34,374 nucleotides of DNA from positions 1-34,374 of the forward strand of contig VEQD01000011.1 in assembly GCA_018883385.1 (NCBI GenBank), given 5' to 3'. The notes under the pieces were generated by a model. It had not been told where the DNA came from and made no database searches. It worked only from the letters and a program-made list of their open reading frames with translations. The translations under genes were made by a program, and so were the position numbers. Positions 19,958 through 29,831 of this stretch are shown here, one piece after another. Each line of letters begins with the position of its first letter. Position 1 is the stretch's first letter. Source of the stretch: Rhodocyclaceae bacterium. Lineage in GTDB: Bacteria; Pseudomonadota; Gammaproteobacteria; Burkholderiales; Rhodocyclaceae.

Positions 19958-21253
19958 TTAGGAACCGCCATTACCCGAGCCGTCTTTACGATCGAGCGCA
20001 ATGCCGAGTTGCTTGAATTTACGATACAGGTGGGTACGCTCAAGACCGCTTTGCTCGGCAACGCGCGTCATATTGCCGTTGCTGCGGGCAATATGGTGCG
20101 CAAGATAGATTCGTTCGAAAGCATCGCGTGCTTCTTTCAGGGGGAGTGCATAGAAAGCCGATAGAGAGCCTTCGGTTTCATCCACACCCACCGCATCGCC
20201 CGAGATCTCTTCAGGCTGTAGCAGGCCATCCACATCCTGGCGACTGATCGTTTCGTCCAGGGCATTCAGCGCCAGATTCTTAAGCGTTCCCAGTAACGAA
20301 CTCCAACCGCCATCGGCACCTGACCACGTCTTCTGGCGGAGCACGTTCAGGGCGTCGGGCGCCATGTAGCGATGAGGAATGTTGCCTTGCTCGCAGAGCA
20401 GGGTGAGAAGCGCAGGCAATAGTTCGGGCATATCGTTGGCAGATTCGGATAGCGAGGGTAGCCCCACCCAGACATCACTGAGTCGTGCCACCAGCGCCGA
20501 ATCAACGCCATTTTCAACAATAACCTCGCTCGGATAGGCACTGGCGACGACCAGCGTCAACCGGTATTTGGATAGCCGTTCAAGCACAAAAACCAGATTC
20601 ATCTGCGCCATACGCCCTGCGCCGTATAGCTCGGGCAGAAACAGGACGCCTCCCGCATTTTGTTCGAGCATTTCTTGGGTAATCGCACGACTCTCCTGCG
20701 AGAGATTCAGCCACGGCGCATGCGGCGCCAATAAGCTACGCGCCCCCACCTCAGCGATCAAACCCTGGGCACCACGTAAAAACAGAATCGGCGAATGCTT
20801 GGCAGATTGCGCAATACGCTGCGCAAATTTCTTGAGTAAGCCAATCTGCAACAGCGAATCAACCGCATAGTGCTGACGTGTTGCCGACGCATCTGGCTTC
20901 AGACATTTTTTTACGGTGGCCAGCAGCTTCTGCAGGGCGATCGGCTTTTCAAGGAAGTCGACTGCACCAATACGCGTTGCTTCTATGGCGGTGTCGATCG
21001 TCCCGTGGCCAGACATCATCACGACCGGCATAGTCAACAGACCATTCGATGACCATTCTTTCAGCAACGATATGCCATCCGCATCCGGCATCCAGATATC
21101 CAACAGCACCAGATCTGGGCGACGATGGCTTCGCAATTCGCGCGCTTTCGTCGCGTTCTCGGCCAACATCACGCTGTGACCTTCGTCCGCCAGAATCTCC
21201 GAGAGCAGTTCGCGGATACCCACTTCGTCATCTACTACCAGTATGTCTGCCAT
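19958..21253 (-). CDS. NtrX-like response regulator with a degenerate central AAA+ domain and Fis-type HTH
   Basis: Receiver ([34 protein letters not shown]), central region without an intact Walker A or GAFTGA, and C-terminal [24 protein letters not shown]. It starts 1 bp after the ntrY-like stop. Confidence 0.88.
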   Translation of the reverse strand: MADILVVDDEVGIRELLSEILADEGHSVMLAENATKARELRSHRRPDLVLLDIWMPDADGISLLKEWSSNGLLTMPVVMMSGHGTIDTAIEATRIGAVDFLEKPIALQKLLATVKKCLKPDASATRQHYAVDSLLQIGLLKKFAQRIAQSAKHSPILFLRGAQGLIAEVGARSLLAPHAPWLNLSQESRAITQEMLEQNAGGVLFLPELYGAGRMAQMNLVFVLERLSKYRLTLVVASAYPSEVIVENGVDSALVARLSDVWVGLPSLSESANDMPELLPALLTLLCEQGNIPHRYMAPDALNVLRQKTWSGADGGWSSLLGTLKNLALNALDETISRQDVDGLLQPEEISGDAVGVDETEGSLSAFYALPLKEARDAFERIYLAHHIARSNGNMTRVAEQSGLERTHLYRKFKQLGIALDRKDGSGNGGS

Positions 21254-21254
21254 G

Positions 21255-23417
21255 TCAGGCTCCTACCGACTTCTCAGTGTCATGATTGTTCGATGATGCA
21301 TCTGTTTTAACTGCCTGGAGCACGATACGGATTTCCGCACCACCCTCCGGGCGATTGGCGAGTGAGATTTTCCCACCATGTTCTTCGATAATTTTCTTCA
21401 CAATCGGCAAACCCAGGCCGGTGCCTTTGGGCTTGGTCGTCACGTAGGGTTCAAAGGCATTGGCCATGATCTCCGGCGGGAAACCCGGACCCGAATCTGC
21501 AATGATCAGTTCGACCTGTTGAGAACCCAACTCGCGCGTTATCACGTCGATCTGCAAATCGGCGCGCCCCTCAGTCGCATCTTGCGCGTTGCGAATGAGG
21601 TTATGAATAATCTGTCGTAGCTGTGTTGGATCGCCCTTAACGTTGGGAAGCGCTGCTGCAAGCACGGCACGAATGGGCGTCGGTGAGGCTTCGTACAAGA
21701 CCAATAGTTCGCGCACTAACTCGTTGAGATCCAGCTGTACAAGATTGGCGGGAGGTAACCGCGCATAGTCGCGAAAACTATCGACCATGTGCTTCATGGC
21801 CTGAACCTGATTCACGATGGTACGCGTCGATCGTTGTAGCACCGCCGAATCTTGCTCATTTAATTGCGACGCGAGCTTATGTTCCAGGCGCTCGGCGGCC
21901 AGCTGAATTGGAGTCAGTGGATTTTTGATTTCATGCGCCAATCGGCGCGCCACCTCGCCCCAGGCAGTAGCACGCTGCGCTTTGATGAGTTCGGTGATGT
22001 CATCGAATACGACCACATAACCACCACCGGATTGCTCAGGCAACTCCGATCCGTGCACCATCAACTGTTGCTTACGGCCATCCGGCAGCACACGCTCGAC
22101 CTCGAGCTGCCAGTCGGCATCACCATGCTGCGCAAAGCCATCACGAATCGTCCGCGCCAACTGTTCTTGTCGAGGCCAGGCCTCTAATGGCTCCGAGAGG
22201 AGACCGACCCAATCTTCCTTGAGCAGGGTGTGTGCCGCCCCATTAACCGCTTTCAGAACGAAGCGGCGATCAAAAGCCAGCACCCCGGCGGAGAGGTTAT
22301 CCAGGACTTCTTGCAGGTAGGCACGGGCGCGCTCCAGATCCGCACGGTGCCGCTCGGTTTCCGTATGTGCCTCACGCAATTGATACGTCATACGGTTAAA
22401 CGACTGCGTCAGAATCCCCAACTCATCATTACTCACCACAATCTGTTTTGGTGACAGATCACCGGCGGCCACGGCCTGAGTCCCCTCCGCCAGGATGGTC
22501 AATGGCGCGGTAAAACGGCGCGCCAGAATGAAGGCAGCGGCAAAAGCGGCTGCCAGCGCCAGCAGCAGGGTGAGCGTCAGCGTAATGGCATACAGACGGG
22601 TTAGACCTTCGCGGGCCAGTTCCAACTCACGGTATTCGCGGTAGACCGTTTGGACCGCTTCTGAGTCCGTCGCCAGCTTCTCGGGAACCGGCATCGTTAC
22701 TTCAAGTAACCGGGGGCTATTCTGTCGCTCATCACCGGGCAGCATGACGATCGCCCGTAACACAGGCTGCCCAGTGGCATCGGCCTCGATCGACGAAAAC
22801 GCACCGTCTTTCCGGGCTGCGTCTATTTGGGCTGGCAACGGCGGCACCAACTGTTCACTACGTGTCTCGGACGAACCCAGCACCACAATCCGGTTGCCGA
22901 CAATTTGCAATAGCGCTGTTGTTTGTGCGCCCGTAACTTTTTTGAGCTTATCTAGGACGGGCGGCGCCGCATCATTGCCACGCTGGGCAATCGCCACCGA
23001 AGCATCACGCGTCGTCGCCACCAGCCCCGCCGTGACGCCTTCCAGCGCGTCGCGACCGAGACTTAACCCTGCTTCCAGCGCCTGCTCCACACGCACATCA
23101 AACCAGCTCTCGATACTGCGTGTCACAAACTGGACAGATACCGCGTAAATCAGCGCGCCTGGCACCAGGGCCATGAGCGCCAGCATCAACATGAGGCGAA
23201 ACTTTAATCGGGCGCCGAAAATCTGCTCGCGATGATCCCGCCAGAGTCGGTAGAGCTGTATACCAATCACGGCGGCCATCGCTAAACCGAGCACAACATT
23301 GAGACCTACCAGCCAAAAATAGTGTCGTGCGAAAAAGTCGGTATTAGCCGATGCCTGTGTCAGTAGAAACAGTAACGCTACTGAGACCAACGTCATGATG
23401 AACATCGCCAGGCGCAT
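21255..23417 (-). CDS. NtrY-like membrane sensor histidine kinase
   Basis: N-terminal TM helices, HAMP (RRFTAPLTILAEGTQAVAAGDLSPKQ), PAS, H-box ARRLAHEIKNPLTPIQLAAERLEHKL, N/G boxes (HNLIRNAQDA, ADSGPGFPPEIMANAFEPYVTTKPKGTGLGLPIVKKIIEEHGG). Confidence 0.95.
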   Translation of the reverse strand: MRLAMFIMTLVSVALLFLLTQASANTDFFARHYFWLVGLNVVLGLAMAAVIGIQLYRLWRDHREQIFGARLKFRLMLMLALMALVPGALIYAVSVQFVTRSIESWFDVRVEQALEAGLSLGRDALEGVTAGLVATTRDASVAIAQRGNDAAPPVLDKLKKVTGAQTTALLQIVGNRIVVLGSSETRSEQLVPPLPAQIDAARKDGAFSSIEADATGQPVLRAIVMLPGDERQNSPRLLEVTMPVPEKLATDSEAVQTVYREYRELELAREGLTRLYAITLTLTLLLALAAAFAAAFILARRFTAPLTILAEGTQAVAAGDLSPKQIVVSNDELGILTQSFNRMTYQLREAHTETERHRADLERARAYLQEVLDNLSAGVLAFDRRFVLKAVNGAAHTLLKEDWVGLLSEPLEAWPRQEQLARTIRDGFAQHGDADWQLEVERVLPDGRKQQLMVHGSELPEQSGGGYVVVFDDITELIKAQRATAWGEVARRLAHEIKNPLTPIQLAAERLEHKLASQLNEQDSAVLQRSTRTIVNQVQAMKHMVDSFRDYARLPPANLVQLDLNELVRELLVLYEASPTPIRAVLAAALPNVKGDPTQLRQIIHNLIRNAQDATEGRADLQIDVITRELGSQQVELIIADSGPGFPPEIMANAFEPYVTTKPKGTGLGLPIVKKIIEEHGGKISLANRPEGGAEIRIVLQAVKTDASSNNHDTEKSVGA

Positions 23418-23998
23418 TATTTGGTTCCGGAGACGGCGGGAACCGTCAGACGATAACTACGCCAGTCACTATCGAGCCGCCAATCCCGATCGCCGAACGA
23501 AACCACCTGGAACGGTTTGGGTAGAAAAGTCGGATCAAGGCGGAACCGGATGGCCACTTCAATGGGATCCCCTGTCTTTGCCTGCTCCGGCGGCAAACGC
23601 CACTCGGCTGGTCGCGCAATATAAGCGACTGCATCTTCCAGCTTCATGAAATTTCGGCCACCCGTGGCGTCGCTGACCCGGTAATTACGCACAAGCGCGT
23701 TGTACGTCAGACGACGATCGACGCGTGCACGATAGACGATTTCATCGATCCAGTACCAGCGTGCGCGCTTAAGCTCGGCTTCCATCTGAAAGACCAGCGG
23801 TATGCCATGATTGACCGCATCGATCAGCGCCGGGGTCAGCGTCAGTGAGAAATTGCCTGTCAGCACGACGGCTTCTTCGTTCTGGACAATCGTCGGTGCC
23901 CGCAATTCTGCGCCCGCTGCAGCTGCGGACAAGCTCTGCACGCTCAGGCATATTGCCAACAAACTGCAGAATATGGTGCGAACGAGGCGCAGACTCAT
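23417..23998 (-). CDS. DUF4390 domain-containing exported protein
   Basis: Signal peptide, then VVLTGNFSLTLTPALIDAVNHGIPLVFQMEAELKRARWYWIDEIVYRARVDRRLTYNALVRNYRV. It lies between rsmB and the ntrY-like gene. Confidence 0.82.
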   Translation of the reverse strand: MSLRLVRTIFCSLLAICLSVQSLSAAAAGAELRAPTIVQNEEAVVLTGNFSLTLTPALIDAVNHGIPLVFQMEAELKRARWYWIDEIVYRARVDRRLTYNALVRNYRVSDATGGRNFMKLEDAVAYIARPAEWRLPPEQAKTGDPIEVAIRFRLDPTFLPKPFQVVSFGDRDWRLDSDWRSYRLTVPAVSGTK

Positions 23999-25416
23999 GC
24001 CGGTACCTTTTGTAGCAGCGCATAGTAAAAACCATCGTGCCGGGCATCCGGTAGCAGATAGGTTTCACTCAGTACCAGTGCATCGGGCATTCGGGCGACG
24101 AAGGCTGCAATCTGCTGGTTGTTTTCCTGCGCGAAAACCGAGCATGTTCCGTAGAGTAACTTGCCGCCCGTTTTAAGGCGTGGCCAGAGCGCATTCAATA
24201 ATTCTCTCTGCGTGCGTGACAAAGCATAAATGTCATCTTCGCGACGCAACCACTTCGCATCAGGATGCCTACCTGCCACACCAGAGCCGGAGCAGGGCGC
24301 ATCGAGCAAAATCACGTCGAAGGGTCGTTTTGCCCACGCGGCGTTCGTTTGCGCAGCGTCAGCACAAATCACCTGGATGCTGCGATCCGCAGGAAAACGC
24401 GCGGGATCCAGTACTCGCTGGAGCGCCGCGCATCGTTCTCGATCGGCTTCCACCGCCGTCAGTTCAATCGCAGCGTGCTCGAGGAGGTGTGCGGCCTTGC
24501 CCCCCGGGGCAGCGCAGGCATCGAGGACGCGCATACCGGGTTGCACGTTCATCAGCTGCGCCGCCTGTTGCGCCCCCAGATCCTGTACCGACACTAGACC
24601 CTCGGCGAACCCAGGCAAACTTTCTGCGGCCTGAGGGTGCGTGAGCAGTATTGCGGTTGGCGCATCGTCGGGTAAGGCGTCTTCAATGGCTACACCAGCA
24701 GCTGACAATTGTTGCCGATATGTGGCCACATCGGTCCTCAGGCAGTTTGCACGCAGACCCATCGGGGGTTTTCGGTTACCGCCGGCAATGATCGTTTGCC
24801 ACTGCGTCGGCCAGTCCGTTTTTAAACGCTGCAACCACCACGCCGGATGTTGATGTTGTGCCTCGTCATCCGCCTTAATCGCGGAGTCCAGTTGCTCACG
24901 TTCGCGCAAAGCGCGGCGTAGGATCGCATTCACAAAACCGCGGTATCGCCCGCCTGATAACGTGGCAGCCGCCTCGACTGCCTGATCCACACCGACATGC
25001 GCTTTTTCAGGATGCATCTCTAGCCAGCACAACGCCACGCGCAGGAGGCTGCGTAACGCATCTTCCGCCGTTGGCCGATCGAGCAGCTTCGACAACGCCA
25101 CATCACCCCGACGATAACGGCGCAAGGTCGCGTAGGTCAGATCGATTGCCTGCGCGCGTACTGCATTGGTCGGTAAATTCTGTAGACGCAGCCTCGCCAG
25201 AACCGCTGTCAGACTGCAACCAAATGCGATGACCTCTGTCACGCAATCGGCGGCGGTCTTGATCGCCCAGGCCAGCGAGTCGGGTTGCAAAGGCAACGGG
25301 GCACGCCGAAATTGAGACTCTTGCGCTTGCTGATGTGACCCCGACGGACGACCGCCCGTGCGGACGCGCGGCGACCGGTTATCGGGTTCTGATCGACTGG
25401 GTGGACGACTCCTCAT
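23995..25416 (-). CDS. rsmB: 16S rRNA (cytosine-967-C5)-methyltransferase RsmB
   Basis: NusB-like N-terminal domain, VQDLGAQQAAQLMNVQPGMRVLDACAAPGGKAAHLLE, LLDAPCSGSGVAGRHPDAKWLR, LKTGGKLLYGTCSVFAQEN. The start was trimmed from ORF 23995..25497 to an internal Met. Confidence 0.93.
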   Translation of the reverse strand: MRSRPPSRSEPDNRSPRVRTGGRPSGSHQQAQESQFRRAPLPLQPDSLAWAIKTAADCVTEVIAFGCSLTAVLARLRLQNLPTNAVRAQAIDLTYATLRRYRRGDVALSKLLDRPTAEDALRSLLRVALCWLEMHPEKAHVGVDQAVEAAATLSGGRYRGFVNAILRRALREREQLDSAIKADDEAQHQHPAWWLQRLKTDWPTQWQTIIAGGNRKPPMGLRANCLRTDVATYRQQLSAAGVAIEDALPDDAPTAILLTHPQAAESLPGFAEGLVSVQDLGAQQAAQLMNVQPGMRVLDACAAPGGKAAHLLEHAAIELTAVEADRERCAALQRVLDPARFPADRSIQVICADAAQTNAAWAKRPFDVILLDAPCSGSGVAGRHPDAKWLRREDDIYALSRTQRELLNALWPRLKTGGKLLYGTCSVFAQENNQQIAAFVARMPDALVLSETYLLPDARHDGFYYALLQKVPA

Positions 25417-25465
25417 TGATTTGAGTGTAGCATGTTTACAACACCACAAAAGGCCTCTGTGCGGC

Positions 25466-26419
25466 ATGAAATTTTCCCGGTTTTTCTGTTCATTCATCTG
25501 CTTGCTGGCATTACCCGCCTCGCTGGTTCATGCATGGAACGGTACAGGTCATCAGGAGGTGGTTGCGGTTGCCTGGTCTGCGTTGGATAAACCTACTCGC
25601 GCCCGTGTCGCGCGCGTGCTGCGAAGCCAGCAGCTCATTACCGGCACCAGGGATAAATCCGGCGAAGCGGCCTGGATGGGGGCGGCCCTCTGGCCTGATC
25701 AATTGCGTGATCGCTCAGACACATCCTCATCCGATACGCCGCCGGGAACGCTAAAAGAATGGCTGCGTCGCGCGACGACAGGCGAGCACACGCGTCGCTG
25801 GCACTTTGCCGATCGGAACGTGGCACAGGCTTTTAGCCAGCAACGCCCACATGGCCTGCTCGAGCCCGCTCTAAATGCACAGATACGCCTCCTCGGCGAT
25901 GCCACAGTCTCGGCACACGATCGCGCCATCGCGCTGGCCTGGGTTAGTCACCTAATCGCCGATGCGCATCAACCACTGCATTGCGCCAGCCGCGCCGTAC
26001 CCGGCCAACCGGGCGAACTGGATGCGGGTGGCAATCTCGTCACCGTGATTGATGCCGGCCGAAAGCCGCCGGATCCGATCAGCCTGCATCGCTGGTGGGA
26101 CGAACTTCCTGGGCAAGCGCGACCCGGAAGTGCACGGTTCAATAAAGCGCTGATCCGGCTGCTGGAACACGCGTTGCTGGTGACTGAAACCGAACTGACC
26201 CAACCGCCGCTCGGCTGGATCGAAGAATCCTTCAACATCGCCCGTAACCAGGTCTACCCCGGACTTTTACCAGATGCCGACTTGCCGGGCACTTTTATTA
26301 TTCGGCAGGATTACTGGCTGAATGGGCGAGAAACCTCCCAAGCGCGACTTGCCCTCGCCGGGCGCCGACTGGCCTATATTGTTGAGCGCGCGCTGCGCGA
26401 CCTACCTCAGGCGCCTTAG
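25466..26419 (+). CDS. S1/P1 nuclease family protein
   Basis: Signal peptide ending ...LVHA, then mature WNGTGHQEVVAVAW with an N-terminal Trp as in P1 nuclease. RRWHFADRN and SHLIADAHQPLHCAS zinc-binding motifs. Confidence 0.9.
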   Translation: MKFSRFFCSFICLLALPASLVHAWNGTGHQEVVAVAWSALDKPTRARVARVLRSQQLITGTRDKSGEAAWMGAALWPDQLRDRSDTSSSDTPPGTLKEWLRRATTGEHTRRWHFADRNVAQAFSQQRPHGLLEPALNAQIRLLGDATVSAHDRAIALAWVSHLIADAHQPLHCASRAVPGQPGELDAGGNLVTVIDAGRKPPDPISLHRWWDELPGQARPGSARFNKALIRLLEHALLVTETELTQPPLGWIEESFNIARNQVYPGLLPDADLPGTFIIRQDYWLNGRETSQARLALAGRRLAYIVERALRDLPQAP

Positions 26420-26423
26420 TTCA

Positions 26424-27272
26424 TTAACCACCGCGCGCCATGGCCTCCAGTCGGGCAATACGTTCGGCTGTCTTGGGATGCGTCGAAAAGAGGCTATCGA
26501 TCGCGCCACCGGCCAGCGGGTTCATGATCATCATCTGTGCTGTTGCTGGGTGCGCTTCAGCGGTCGGGAACGGGATGCCCCGCGCATAGGCATCAATCTT
26601 GCCGAGCGCGCTGGCAAGGGCGAGCGGATCACCGCTGATCTCGGCACCTCCACGATCGGCTTCGAATTCACGTGCCCGCGAAATAGCCATCTGAATCAGC
26701 GCAGCCGCCAGCGGGGCAATGATAGCGACGACAATACTCACGATCGCGTTTGCAGGACGACCGTCTTCGTCGCGTCCACCGAAAAACATGGCAAAGTTCG
26801 CCAGCGCCGAAATAGCACCGGCAAGCGTTGCGGCTATCGTCGAGGTCAAAATATCCCGATGCTTCACGTGCGCCAGTTCGTGCGCCATCACGCCCCGAAG
26901 CTCACGTTCGCTCAACAGGCTCACGATGCCGGTGGTTGCCGCCACGGCCGCATTCTCAGGATTACGACCCGTAGCAAACGCGTTCGGTTGCGCTTCGTCG
27001 ATCAGATAGACGCGCGGCATTGGCAACTGGGCGCGCGCCGCCAGATCGCGCACCATGTTGTACAGATAGGGCGACGAGGTTTCATCGACGGGCTGCGCGT
27101 TATACATCGACAACACCATCTTGTCCGAGAACCAGTAGGCGAAGAAGTTCATGCCGCCACCAATCAGCAGTGCCATCATCATCCCATCACGACCACCGAT
27201 CAATCCGCCAATCATCATGAAGAGCGCCGTGATCGCTGCGAACAGTATAGTTGTCTTGAACCAGTTACTCAT
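26424..27272 (-). CDS. htpX: Zinc metalloprotease HtpX
   Basis: [19 protein letters not shown] (HExxH), [46 protein letters not shown]. Confidence 0.96.
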   Translation of the reverse strand: MSNWFKTTILFAAITALFMMIGGLIGGRDGMMMALLIGGGMNFFAYWFSDKMVLSMYNAQPVDETSSPYLYNMVRDLAARAQLPMPRVYLIDEAQPNAFATGRNPENAAVAATTGIVSLLSERELRGVMAHELAHVKHRDILTSTIAATLAGAISALANFAMFFGGRDEDGRPANAIVSIVVAIIAPLAAALIQMAISRAREFEADRGGAEISGDPLALASALGKIDAYARGIPFPTAEAHPATAQMMIMNPLAGGAIDSLFSTHPKTAERIARLEAMARGG

Positions 27273-27383
27273 GGTGACTCCTTCGGTGCATCCAAAATTT
27301 AGAAGCGGGTTTGCTCACTGGGTCTTATTAAAACCAACCGGGCTTAAGAATTACTTAGGTATCTAGCGCCCATCTGACTATTT

Positions 27384-28316
27384 TCAAGTCAATCGAGTAC
27401 CTACAGGGAGCGGGTGGCCGCGCAAAAAATCGGCGGCTGGCAATCGTTTGCCCCCCGGCGCCTGCAAGACCTCCAGGCGCAGCGCGCCCTCACCACAGGC
27501 TACCACCACACCGGCCGCATCGGCCGCCAACACCTGGCCCGGCAGCCCCTTGTCTTGCACGATACTGGCCTGCCAGATCTTGATCGGCTGCTCTCCCGCT
27601 TGCAACACCGCCCCGGGAAAGGGGTTGAAGGCCCGGATCTTACGATCCAGCAGCGCCGCAGGTGCCGAGATATCAAGTCGCGCCTCGGCCTTTTCCAGTT
27701 TGTGCGCATACGTCACGCCCACCTCGGGCTGCGCCTGCGCAACCAGCGCGTCGCCTGCAGCCAGTTTTTGTAAGACCGCCACAATGCGCTCTGCGCCCAG
27801 CGCTGCCAAGCGATCATGCAGCTGCACCGTCGTTTCCATCGGCAGTATGGGTAGACGTGCTTCATCCACGACCCCCCCCGTATCGAGGCCGGCGTCCATC
27901 TGCATGACGCAGACACCGGTGTCAGCATCGCCGGCTTCAATGGCACGATGAATCGGCGCCGCGCCACGCCAGCGCGGTAACAGCGATGCATGAATATTCA
28001 AACATCCCGCCCGCGGCAATTCGAGCACCGCTTGCGGCAAAATGAGTCCGTAGGCCACCACCACGAGCACATCCAGGTAATAGGCACGCAGCATGGCTTG
28101 CGCCTCCTCGTTGCGCAACGATACCGGTTGCTCGACCGGAATACCCCGACTCAATGCCAGCATTTTTACCGGCGACGGCGTGAGTTGCATGCCGCGCCCC
28201 GAGGGACGATCCGGTTGGGTCAGCGCAACCACTATATGAAAGTTGGCGTCCAAAATAGCCTGCAAGGCTTTTTCGGCAAAGACCGGTGTCCCGGCGAAAC
28301 CAACGCGCAGAGTCAT
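27384..28316 (-). CDS. fmt: Methionyl-tRNA formyltransferase
   Basis: [83 protein letters not shown]. Confidence 0.97.
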   Translation of the reverse strand: MTLRVGFAGTPVFAEKALQAILDANFHIVVALTQPDRPSGRGMQLTPSPVKMLALSRGIPVEQPVSLRNEEAQAMLRAYYLDVLVVVAYGLILPQAVLELPRAGCLNIHASLLPRWRGAAPIHRAIEAGDADTGVCVMQMDAGLDTGGVVDEARLPILPMETTVQLHDRLAALGAERIVAVLQKLAAGDALVAQAQPEVGVTYAHKLEKAEARLDISAPAALLDRKIRAFNPFPGAVLQAGEQPIKIWQASIVQDKGLPGQVLAADAAGVVVACGEGALRLEVLQAPGGKRLPAADFLRGHPLPVGTRLT

Positions 28317-28326
28317 TCGACGATCC

Positions 28327-28830
28327 TCAGGCGGTATGCCTGGCCTGCTTGACTAATTTGTTACGAATGCGCGTCTGCTTGAGTTGTGACAAGTGATCAA
28401 CAAATACCTTGCCATTCAGGTGATCAATTTCATGCTGAATACAGATGGCAAGCAGACCATCCGTTTCCAGGACCTGCTCTTGGCCCGCCAGATCCTGATA
28501 GCGCACGCGCACATCAGAGGGCCGGTCGACCTTATCGTAAATACCCGGTACCGACAAACAGCCCTCTTCATAAGTCTGCATCCCGCTGACCTCTTCAATC
28601 ACCGGATTAATGAATACCTGAAGCTTACTTTGATCTTCAGACACATCAATGACCACCACGCGCTGATGCACGTTGACCTGCGTTGCGGCCAGGCCAATGC
28701 CCGGCGCCTCGTACATGGTCTCGGCCATATCCTGGGTCAGCTGGCGCAAGGCAGCGTCAAACACCGTCACCGGCTTGGCGACGGTACGGAGCCGTTCATC
28801 AGGAAAACGTAAAATCGGAAGCAGGGCCAT
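28327..28830 (-). CDS. def: Peptide deformylase
   Basis: [54 protein letters not shown]. Confidence 0.97.
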   Translation of the reverse strand: MALLPILRFPDERLRTVAKPVTVFDAALRQLTQDMAETMYEAPGIGLAATQVNVHQRVVVIDVSEDQSKLQVFINPVIEEVSGMQTYEEGCLSVPGIYDKVDRPSDVRVRYQDLAGQEQVLETDGLLAICIQHEIDHLNGKVFVDHLSQLKQTRIRNKLVKQARHTA

Positions 28831-28935
28831 GGAAAATTTCAGCGTGTTCGCAAGTCGCTTGCAGCAGACTGTCTAAAATGATTTATGCTTATCCGGCGAC
28901 CGATGTCCGGCGCCTCATGAGCCCCTATTATAACG

Positions 28936-29829
28936 ATGCCACGCCTATCCAACCGACGATTGCTCATGCGCCTGTGTCTGGCCGGATTGCTCACTGCGGG
29001 CTTATCGTCGTTGGCACTGGCACAAAACCTGGGGCTGCCGATCATCCTGCCCGAAGCGGTCTTTAGCAGCCTGGGGCGCGTCACCGGTGCGACCACTGAG
29101 CAGCGCATCATGGATCGCGGCAGTATCGTCCGTATCCGCTTGGGCGACAATCAGGAGCGACTATCGCCCGACACCGGCGTGCTGCTTTTCCGGCAAGGAC
29201 TGCGCCTGCGTGACGGTGGTCGCAGCCTGGGTGTCCTGGCCGTCCCTGTAGGACGTGGCCGAAGTTTGCAACGCCTTTCAGAAAACGAAGAAATTGCCGA
29301 CCCTAATGAACCCGGCGTTGCCTGGGTGCGTCTGCAATCAGTCCGTCAGGAAGTCTCTCGCGGGGATAGCCTCATGACCGAGCGCGATGCCAAGCAATGG
29401 GAAGCCGGTAATTGTGACAAAACCACGGTGGGTAAAGCAGACCCGACACCAGATGCCGAGGACATCAAGGTCATTGCTCTGGTGTCCAGCAATGTGCTGG
29501 CTGACCCATTATCGACATCACTGGATCTTGTGATCATTTCTGGCGGCTGCGCCGCAGGTCTCACGACCGGGCGAGCGGTCTCGCTTTGGCGACCACCGGT
29601 CACCACCTATGGCCGTCAACTCGATCAACCCGTGGAGGCGCGCGATAACAACAGCGCCAGCGTGATCGACGACAACCCCGGCATTCTCCGCACCAAGACG
29701 CCCGGTCACCGCATTGGCAGCGGCGTCATTGTCGCTGCGTACCCGGACGCTGCGATCGTTCGCCTTCGCATCGCGACGCAGCCGATTCAAGTTGGCGATC
29801 AGGCACGCCCTACGCCTCTCAGGAACTAA
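28936..29829 (+). CDS. Exported protein resembling the non-LysM part of the LysM protein often encoded upstream of dprA
   Basis: Signal peptide (LCLAGLLTAGLSSLALAQ), then LPIILPEAVFSSLGRVTGATTEQRIMDRGSIVRIRLGDN. Placed between def/fmt (divergent) and dprA. No recognisable LysM motif near the N-terminus. Confidence 0.65.
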   Translation: MPRLSNRRLLMRLCLAGLLTAGLSSLALAQNLGLPIILPEAVFSSLGRVTGATTEQRIMDRGSIVRIRLGDNQERLSPDTGVLLFRQGLRLRDGGRSLGVLAVPVGRGRSLQRLSENEEIADPNEPGVAWVRLQSVRQEVSRGDSLMTERDAKQWEAGNCDKTTVGKADPTPDAEDIKVIALVSSNVLADPLSTSLDLVIISGGCAAGLTTGRAVSLWRPPVTTYGRQLDQPVEARDNNSASVIDDNPGILRTKTPGHRIGSGVIVAAYPDAAIVRLRIATQPIQVGDQARPTPLRN

Positions 29830-29831
29830 TC

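Noticed and set aside
26322-27302. 326-aa + strand ORF antisense to htpX
   Set aside because: It lies opposite a strongly supported htpX, has low-complexity His/Arg-rich composition and no domain signature.
27273-27400. Sigma32 (heat-shock) promoter for htpX
   Set aside because: CTTGAAA is present on the minus strand near 27382-27388, but there is no convincing CCCCATNT-type -10 at the correct spacing.
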